DNA of 64,000 nucleotides from Euonymus europaeus (taxonomy: Eukaryota; Streptophyta; Magnoliopsida; Celastrales; Celastraceae). This document shows, in pieces, positions 56,965 to 64,000 of this stretch. The position numbers were made by a program, and so were the translations under genes. Location: contig OY756969.1 of assembly GCA_963580455.1 (NCBI GenBank), positions 15,410,760 through 15,474,759 on the forward strand. The letters run 5' to 3'. Within the stretch, counting starts at the first letter, position 1; each line of letters starts with the position of its first letter. The notes below the pieces were generated by a model. It was not told where the DNA came from. It saw only the letters and a program-made list of their open reading frames with translations, and ran no database searches.

Positions 56965-57243
56965 CTAACGATGTGCGTAGTCCGCCTCCCTGGGTGCTAG
57001 GCACTTCAAATAAGGGAGAGTGAATGATCTCCGGTACAACTCTCCATGAATCAGGGTATATAGAGCTGCTCTTTTTCAGCGCCTTTTGGCCTGGTTGCGA
57101 TCTTCAGGTAGACTTCCATCCTCTAAGAATTTTCTGATTGGATTTATCCAACTTGGCTCATGATCATCATCAACATTTTCCATCAGTGTTTGCACTTCCA
57201 TGCTATTTTATGGTAGTATCTCCACTTGGACTGAAGTGGGTAC

Positions 57244-58746
57244 CTATACTGAGGAGGCAGATGCCAATCGGGCTAACATGTCAGCTCTTGAGTTTTCCCC
57301 TTTGGGTATCTGCCTAACCTCTACCTTTGGTATCCTCTCCATCAGTTCCTGTACTTTCGCCAAGTACTTGATCATACTTGGTCCTTTTGCTTCATATTCT
57401 CCTTTGATTTTCTCAGTGACCAACTGTGAGTCACTATGAACGATCAAATTTTTAACTTCCAGCTGCTCAGAAAGGCGTAGTCCTCCCAATAACGCCTCAT
57501 ATTCTGTCTTATTGTTTGAGGCCTTGAAGTTGAATCGCGAGAAATGTGCCATGGTCATGCCCGCCTGGCCAAGCAGGAGAATGCCAGCACTACTGCCTTT
57601 CTGGTTGGATGATCCATCCACAAATAATTGCCATTGTTCTGGGACAGTTTCGGCATTGTCCTGGTTGGTCTCTCTGTAACATTCAATGATAAAATCAGCT
57701 AAGGCTTATGCCTTAATAGTTTTCCTCGGCTTAAACTTGATGTCAAACTCTCCCAATTCAATAACTCACTTCACTAATCTTTCTGAAGCATCTGACTTTT
57801 GGAGGACATGTTTTAGTGGCTGGTCAGTCAAGACAATTATTGTATGTGCTTGGAAGTAAGGTCTTAGCTTCCTTGCTGCTACCATTAATGACAGAACTAG
57901 CTTCTCAGCATAGGAATACCTTGTCTCTACATTGATCATAACCTTGCTAATATAATACACCGGTCTTTGCACTTCGTCTACCTCACTCACTAGCACTGCG
58001 CTGACCGCATGTTGTGATACTGCTAGGTAGAGGTACAAAATTTCACCTTCCTTTGGACAAGTCAAGAGTGGAGGCTGGCCTAGATAGTCTTTAAGATTTT
58101 CAAAGGCAAGTTGACATTCAGGTGTCCATTCAAATTCCTTGGCCTTTTTTAATGCCCTGGAAGAATGGTTTGCATTTGTCTCCGGACCGAGCAAGAAACC
58201 TTCCTAGTGATGCTGCTCGGCCGGTCAGCTTTTGAACGTCCTTGGCATTCTTTGGTGGTTCCATCTGAAGGATTGCTTGCACCTTTTTGGGATTCATCTC
58301 AATCCCCCTGCTTGTTACCAAAAAGCCAAGAAACTTCCCAGATGCCACTCCAAAGGCACACTTTTATGGGTTAAGTTTCATTCCAAACCGATCAAGTGTA
58401 TCAAAGACCTTATGCAGGTCAGTAGGGTGGTCTTCAGCTTTTTTGCTCTTTACCACCATATCATCCACATAAGCCTCCATGGCATTACCTTATAGCAATA
58501 TGTCCCCTCAGGGGTGATGAATGATGTTCCTTCTTGGTCTTCGGGATGCATCTTTATCTGATGGTACCCCGAATAGGCATCCAAAAAGCTGAGGAGTTGA
58601 TGTCCTGAGGTAGCGTCTACCAGCTGATCAATCTTTGGTAATGAATAGCTATCTTTAGGACAAGATTTGTTTAGATCAGTGAAATCAACACACACATCCT
58701 CCATTTCCCATTGGTTTTCCTCACCATGACAACATTGGCCAGCCAT
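57244..58746 (-). pseudogene. pol: Tat-A reverse transcriptase and dual RNase H
   Basis: RT: CVDFTDLNKSCPKDSYSLPK, LSFLDAYSGYHQIKM and GTYCYKVMP. A deletion of roughly 25 codons (FGLKN to VNKVF region) shifts the frame before MEAYVDDMVVKSK, so the YVDD survives out of phase. The thumb and connection have a stop before KCAFGVASGKFLG. RNase H (58194-57766): FEWTPECQLAFENLK, YLYLAVSQHAVSAVLV, HTIIVLTDQPLKHVLQK. Second RNase H (57621-57244): MDGSSNQKGSSAGILLLG, NNKTEYEALLGGL, VHSDSQLVTEKI and RADMLARLA keep all four acidic positions. The dual RNase H is the hallmark of the Tat clade. Confidence 0.88.
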
Positions 58747-58811
58747 TCAGGGTATTGGACTTATCTGATGAAATCGGCATCTATCAGCTTCCTCACATCT
58801 TCCTTTATCGC

Positions 58812-59580
58812 TTATTGGCGATCAGAAGCAAGGTTTCTTCTCTTCCGCTTAACTGGTCTAGCATTAGGTATAATGCTCAGTCGATGTGTTATCACATCAG
58901 GACTTATACCAGGCATCTCATTAGCACTCCATGCAAAAGTACCTACACTCCTAAAGAGCAGTTCAGTGATCTCCTTGGTCAATCCTTCTCCAAGTTGAGA
59001 TCCAATATAGAATTTCCTTTCTAAGCCAACAAGGATCTCGACGTTCCTCAATTCCTTCACTGGAGTTTTAAACACCTGCTCTTCTGCCCTCATATCCAGG
59101 CTGCCTACCGAGACCTTCTTCTTTTTCCTCTCTTTGAGTTTAGTGAAGTAGGTACTGCAGGAAGCCTTCTGATTCCCCTTAACTTCACCAACTCCCTTCG
59201 AGGTGGGGAACTTCATCTTTAAACAATAGGTTGAGACCACAGCTCTCACCCTGTTAAGTAGTGGTCTTCCTATGATGGCATTGTGTGAAGCTTTCACATC
59301 AACTACCAACATATCCACCATATGCATCACTGTCTTGGGTTGTGTTCCCAGTGTGACTGGAAGAGTTATCATTCCTTTTTGTATGACTGACTCTCCTGTG
59401 AACCCATACAAGGGTACTGAAGTTGGCTTTAGCCTTTCCTCCGAAAGCTTCATAACTTTGAAGGTATGGTAGAACAGGATGTCTGCTGCGCTCCCGTTAT
59501 CAACCAAGATTTTCAAGACGTTGAAGTTGGCGATCACTGCCTCAACTACCAAGGCGTCATCGTGAGGGACTTGAATACCT
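58812..59580 (-). CDS. pol: Tat-A protease and linker
   Basis: A 246-residue open frame: VEAVIANFNVLKILVDNGSA holds the catalytic Asp (DNGSAADILF), then PLYGFTGESVIQKGMITLPV and HNAIIGRPLLNRVRAVVSTY. A K-rich linker and the pre-RT segment FAWSANEMPGISPDVITHRL follow. Protease key residues look intact. Confidence 0.85.
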
Positions 59581-59822
59581 TCTTCATTCTTCTTTGAGAA
59601 TGTAATAACCTCCTCATCCCTTTTGATCCTTTTTTCCTTGGTTGGCTGCTCAGTAAGGCGAGCATATGCTCTCCCAGTCGATGTACTTTCTCCACCTACT
59701 GCTAAACCTCCAATAATGACACCACATAAATCAATTGTTCCTGCAGTGCCTCTCTCATGCGGAGGAGAGTCTTCCCTTCTTCGGGGCCTTCTATGGTCAT
59801 CATCTTCTTTATTATCTCTTCT

Positions 59823-60236
59823 TCACTTTTCCTCTCGATTTGCAGTGTACTTCTTGAGGTGTCCTCTTCTTATCAACTCCTCAATTTCATCTTTTAACTG
59901 CCTGCAATCGTCAGTATCATGACCGTGGTCCTTATGAAACCTATAATACTTATCTGTAAACTTCCTCTTCTCTAGAGGAGTCTTCATCTCCTTTGACCAT
60001 CTGACTAGATTTTGGGCAACAATCTTGTTCAATACCTTTCTTAAGGGAGCATTTAGTGGGGTATAGTTACTAAAGCTAGTTGGTGGGCCAGTTTGAGACT
60101 TCCTAGAAGATTGTTCTTCTCGCCTACTATCCTCCCTTCCTGATCTCTTATCATTGCCTGGTCGGCCACCTCCTGACCCTCCTGGGCGGCCCTTATCACC
60201 AAAGCCCCTAGCCCGGTTAGTGGAGGTTCGTATCGC
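59823..60236 (-). pseudogene. gag: Tat-A gag C-terminal part
   Basis: G/R/S-rich segment, then YTPLNAPLRKVLNKI and YYRFHKDHGHDTDDC (the CHHC-like gag finger of this clade), ending with EELIRRGHLKKYTANREEK. Gag residues before the RGFGDKGRP part are replaced by a FAR1 fragment; the junction is around 60225-60245. The open frame to 60332 includes unrelated sequence. Confidence 0.82.
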
Positions 60237-60242
60237 AAAACG

Positions 60243-60782
60243 GGAAGACTTATTGTATTTGACACTACTTATAACACAAATCACTATGACATGATATTTG
60301 CTCCATTTGTCGGCGTGAATCATCATGGCCAAACTACTCTATTCGGGTGTGCTTTCTTAGGTGACGAGACAGCATATACATTTTCATGGCTTCTACAATA
60401 ATTTTTGATAGCCATGCCAGCTGGAGCACCCAAAATGATTATCACTGACCAGGATCCTGATAAGAGGACTTGCATCAAATATACTTGATAATGCTTGTCT
60501 GAATCAGGACACATTTGAGTTAGTGAAGGAGACATTTGAGTCTCCCAATGAGAGACTAAAGGTCTTGGTCATGACTTCAAAAGATGGAACTCAATCTCAA
60601 CCTAGTGTTTGTGTTTCAGAACCTACCTATTATGAACCGGAGCAAGTTAGGGCGAAAGGTTGCGGGAAGAGATTGATAGGTGGGAAAGAAATAGCCATAA
60701 AAAAAATAGACGATGTAATGGGTGAGGATTGTTAGGGCAATCACATGACAAACGAAATTGTCTAGCATTGAACAATTCTTGA
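60243..60782 (+). pseudogene. FAR1/MULE transposase, collapsed
   Basis: 60249-60390 reads LIVFDTTYNTNHYDMIFAPF and VGVNHHGQTTLFGCAFLGDE, the first catalytic block (Asp in FDTTY) of FAR1/MULE transposases. After one stop it continues with PKMIITDQDP, the second catalytic Asp. A deletion then jumps to the C-terminal tail 60503-60735 (EPEQVRAKGCGKRLIGGKE), followed in a shifted frame by GQSHDKRNC, a zinc knuckle, and a stop at 60780-60782. The third catalytic residue and SWIM domain are gone. The N-terminal DNA-binding region is replaced by Tat-A gag. Confidence 0.85.
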
Positions 60783-61401
60783 GTTTGTATGTATGCTACT
60801 GCTGCTATTGGAGTGTCCATTTTGCTAATGTTTGAGGCTAATATTGTGTTATTGTTATGGACCTCTTGGTAATGTTTGTATGTTATTTTTTGTTGATGTA
60901 TCTACACTATATATATGAGTAAGAGATGTTGTTGTTGATTTGTATGTCATTTGTTGCTGATATTAATGGTTGCACCATAATAGATGCTGCAATTGTTTGT
61001 ATGTATGCTGTAAATGGACCCAGCCAAACTCAATTGGATTCAAGAACAATCTACAAACTCAATATACAAGTGTAATACTCAATATACATTCTTCCCAACC
61101 TCCCAAATGATACATTCTTCCCAACCTCTCAAATGATACAGAGCCAGAGCAACACACATTACAATTCTCATTTATAAATAGATCACAACAGATTTAATGA
61201 AATAAAACAAAAACAATTTTCATTTATAATTTCCAAAATTTGGATCCTCATCGGTCGACCAATTAATGTATCATTATCATCATCATCACTCTTTGGATCC
61301 TTGTGACCTAATGAACGATCCATTGGCGAGAAGACACAAAGATTAAACAAATATTCATGTCCCAAAAACCCACACCTACAAAAAATATTTATAAAAATGG
61401 A
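60783..61401. other. Spacer with a 26-bp tandem duplication
   Basis: Downstream of the FAR1 remnant. Two 26-bp units (TACATTCTTCCCAACCTC...) lie at 61085-61136. 61183-61401 is open on the minus strand after the homeobox exon, but I see no domain there. Confidence 0.5.
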
Positions 61402-64000
61402 ATTATCAAACGATTTGGGAGCACAATACTGTATCTCATAGTCTACCTTTGTTTTCTTCAACTTTATCCTGCAAACCCAAAATCAATAAATAAATAAATA
61501 ACAAATATTTCAAAATCTAAATTATTAATAGATGTAGAAAAAATAAAATCAAGGACTTGGCTCTTCTGTTCTGAAACCAAACTTCCACTTGTCAAGGACG
61601 AAGACTTGTTTTGCCAAACCAAGCTTTTGCTTCTGCCATTAATTTAGACCGATCAAACCTTAATATTTATAAGAAGAGTTTATGAGGGAGAAAAGAAAAG
61701 GAAAACCCAGATAAATCACTTACGGGTTTCAGGGTATTGTACGTGTTCTTTGAAGCTTTCTTCGAGAAAAGCTGTAACGCCCCGTCCCACGAAACCCTAA
61801 TTCCCGGGCTTGTAGTGCAGAACGCTACTCATATTACATTATGAACTTACATTACATTTAATATAGAACCCTTCCCTGTAGAAATTCCACCGAATAAATT
61901 ATTAAGGCTAATATGAAATTAAAACATCACCTTATATATTTCGAATAAACTGTAACATCCAATTAATTTCCTCTAAGTGTACCACTGCAAATCTTATATT
62001 TTTCATCATCGTTCCCGATTCTACACTTATTACCATACTTCAGAGCTATTAACTATAAGTGAATAAACAAATGTAAAACTTAATTGATCAATCTCCCATG
62101 TACACTAGCTTTCGTCACATGAGCATCTTCTTCATGGATCTACGGCGACACCATCAACTCCTAAGTCAACGTGATTATCCAAGAAATCAATACCTGCATC
62201 ACGGAACATAGTGAGCCGGGGCCCAGCAAGTAATACTTATGCATGAATGCACATGAACCTCATCTTTAGAAAAACAGTCAGTCGTTTAAATCATTTTTTT
62301 TCCAGTACTCGGGCCCTTAACCTAGGTAAACTGCTACAAGGCAACCGGTCGGGATTTTCTTTATGTTAAGTATTCTACCAAAGAACACTTTTCGGTCATA
62401 GTACATTTCCATTTCATTTCCGGTACCAATTTCATTTCCAATAAACCTCAACGTTAACTTTTCCATGTACCCTCCCTGTAGCAGTAATACCCGGTTCGTA
62501 AAAACATTTTCCTTTCTTTTTCCTTGAATACATGTGTCATGTATGTCATGATATGTTATGCCACATGCAATACAACTATTAACTGTTGTATCTAAATAAT
62601 CATCACATAACAGTTCACCATTCACAGATAATCCATCATCGTCAGTTCAGCGTCATATTAATATACATGTACATTGCATCACATGACAGTTCATAATTCA
62701 CGTATATCCCAATCATCACAATTTATGTCTCATGAAAACATCCAATCAGTACCATCATTATCATATACTCCCAAATAGACATCACAGTCAATACAATATT
62801 AACACCATCAATACAAATAATAGCGCATAAAATTCACAATCACAAAGTTCCGTAATACAGTTGAGTACTACTTACCGTGACACGCTTCCGTAAATCCCGC
62901 TAATTTAATTACGCAAGTTGGTTCCTGAAACCCATACAACATCTCAATCATTTGTTAATCCTACCATTTTTAATTAATTTATTCATATCATTATTTCTTA
63001 ACCAATTTAGTTTATTAACCCTACTAACTTTAAAAAAACTAACATTAATTAACTAAGTAATTAATTAATTAAGCATTCAACCGGGTCTGCCCTATGCAAC
63101 TGGGTCGGGTCGGGTTGACTTCGACTCTTCCCTATATGCGGGTCATCAGACCCATTTCTTACCAAGGTCGGGTCACCGCTGGTGGTGCGGACGGTGGAAC
63201 CCACGGTGGATAGGTATGTGTAGCCCTGGTTCAGGAGACTCCAATGGTGGTGTCCGTTACCTAAACGGTGTTCGGAAAAGGAAGAATCGAGGAGATGAGC
63301 GCAGCGGCTGTCCGTGCGGTTTCTTCCTCCATCACGCGATGATCTCTCCTCCGTTTCATCCGAAAATAGCACAGATCAACTCCCCTCGCCGTCCTCTTCA
63401 ACTTGACACCGAAATCCTAGCCGTTAGTGACCGGAATCGCCAGCCACCATTTCCGTCGCCGTCGTCCCATTCTTCTGGTTCTTAGGGTTTTCTCGGATTC
63501 CGTGCATGTTCAAATTATATATATATATAATTAAACATTTAATTAGTCGTTTACCGTTTTGCCCTTGCTTTCTTCCTTTAATTACATCAAATACCTATAT
63601 GTATTTACAGTGTTGCCATTATTTTTACTTACTATATATTTTTTTGTTTTAACTTCTATAATTCTTAACACATTCATTTCAACTCCGCTTTCCGTTATTT
63701 TTGAGCCCTTTAATTTATTTCTCATATAGTATTGATGAAAAATATTTCGATCCAATTTAAGCCACACTTGACGTCACCTATTTGACACATGACATCACTG
63801 ATCTTACCACATTTATCGTAACAGTTTATCAAAATGTTCGGGGTGTTACAAAAGCAGATTGTTCTTTAGAAAGCCTAAGTTTCTTTCGGGTCAATCTGGG
63901 TCGCAACATCGAAGATCCAATCCGTTGCGGAGTCGCGATTCCCCTAGACGGAACCAGAGAGAGGAGGAGAGTGAGAGATTGAAAGTAAAGTAGAAACATA
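61402..64000 (-). pseudogene. HD-Zip class II homeobox pseudogene, split by a solo LTR
   Basis: Minus strand. Before the LTR (63930-63851): SMLRPRLTRKKLRLSKEQS. After it (61772-61724): AFLEESFKEH, then a 4-bp insertion and NTLKP, ending at a GT (CCC|GTAAGTG). Next exon (61632-61557): KQKLGLAKQ, a frameshift, SLRP, a stop (TGA, 61592-61594) where Arg is expected, and QVEVWFQNRRA, which is homeodomain helix 3. Donor AA|GT at 61556; acceptor TTTGCAG at 61469. Last exon from 61468: IKLKKTKVDYEIQYC, the class II text that follows the homeodomain (family T/KLKQTEVDCE). The leucine zipper beyond is not recognisable. Exon borders keep the codon phase (GCC AA|G ATA). Upstream coding continues beyond the window. 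Parent genes are nuclear transcription factors that bind DNA as dimers. Confidence 0.82.
61773..63850 (-). mobile_element. Solo LTR (2078 bp) with AAAGC target duplication
   Basis: Begins TGTAACGCCCCG and ends CGGGGTGTTACA, so its tips are inverted repeats. AAAGC flanks it exactly at 61768-61772 and 63851-63855. No coding frame, PBS or second LTR lies inside. Read on the minus strand it starts TGTAACACCCCGAACATTTT, the usual start of this plant LTR type. A GC-rich block at 63060-63480 may be its leader. A related scrap lies at 51005-51520. A complete element recombined between its LTRs would leave this structure. Confidence 0.85.

Larger units (their letters stand above)
54236..60236 (-). mobile_element. 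Tat-lineage Gypsy element (Tat-A)
   Basis: Minus-strand order: gag C-terminal part (60236-59823), protease and linker (59580-58812), RT (58770-58200), RNase H, second RNase H, integrase (to 55946), spacer, and the antisense ORF (plus, to 54236). The gag N-terminus, PBS and 5' LTR are missing; the right edge abuts a FAR1 fragment. Least damaged Tat copy of the three. Confidence 0.82.

Noticed and set aside
61183..61401. Extension of the homeobox gene as an expressed C-terminus
   Set aside because: Open on the minus strand but without the heptad leucines of an HD-Zip zipper; probably intron or decayed sequence.

Overview
The window is nuclear DNA of a flowering plant, most likely a eudicot, and almost all of it is a pile of transposable elements. 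The signs are plant-only LTR-retrotransposon lineages (Athila, Tat with dual RNase H, SIRE-like and another Copia), FAR1/MULE, Helitron and CACTA remnants, spliced plant gene fragments with GT-AG introns, and AT-rich spacer DNA. I see no rRNA, tRNA, CRISPR or prokaryotic operon. No undamaged cellular gene is visible. The only recognisable ordinary plant gene is a broken HD-Zip class II homeobox gene at the right edge.

Layout. 1-2447: AT-rich DNA with a Mutator-type MITE (11-bp target-site duplication) sitting in the tail of a FAR1-like sequence. 2448-10861: an Athila Ty3/Gypsy element with LTRs about 99% identical (roughly 12 differences counted by eye), a 1246-residue gag-pol ORF, and a deletion of everything from early integrase on. 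10862-15715 (minus): a spliced Ulp1/C48-peptidase gene of the kind carried by plant Mutator elements. A second, older Athila remnant (12298-14411) interrupts it, and the first Athila LTR cuts off its end just after the catalytic-cysteine region. 17122-17547: an RPA/DUF223 OB-fold fragment. 17889-20069: a solo-LTR-like element with six CGTCCGGACGG palindromes. 20293-27276 (minus): a complete Copia insertion (331-bp LTRs, AATTC duplication) whose pol ORF has lost the RT core in frame.

29459-42345 (plus): Tat-1, a truncated Tat-lineage Gypsy element. A SIRE-like Copia (31566-38167, minus) sits inside its RNase H region. 43232-50785 (minus) and 54236-60236 (minus) are two further Tat elements, Tat-B and Tat-A. 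All three carry, between pol and the 3' end, an intron-containing ORF antisense to gag-pol. It encodes a Transposase_28-like ('putative gypsy type transposon') domain followed by a coiled coil. Its exon layout and protein sequence are conserved between copies, and it is the most system-like feature here. Between Tat-B and Tat-A lie a Helitron N-terminal scrap, an LTR scrap, a LINE zf-RVT scrap, a 63-bp tandem array and a plus-oriented Tat LTR that abuts the Tat-A antisense ORF.

60243-60782: a collapsed FAR1/MULE transposase. 61402-64000 (minus): the HD-Zip II homeobox pseudogene. A 2078-bp solo LTR (61773-63850) with a perfect AAAGC duplication splits its homeodomain.

Coordinates come from the sequence by eye. 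Family names rest on motif recognition, not on database searches. Ends of old elements are approximate to tens of bases.
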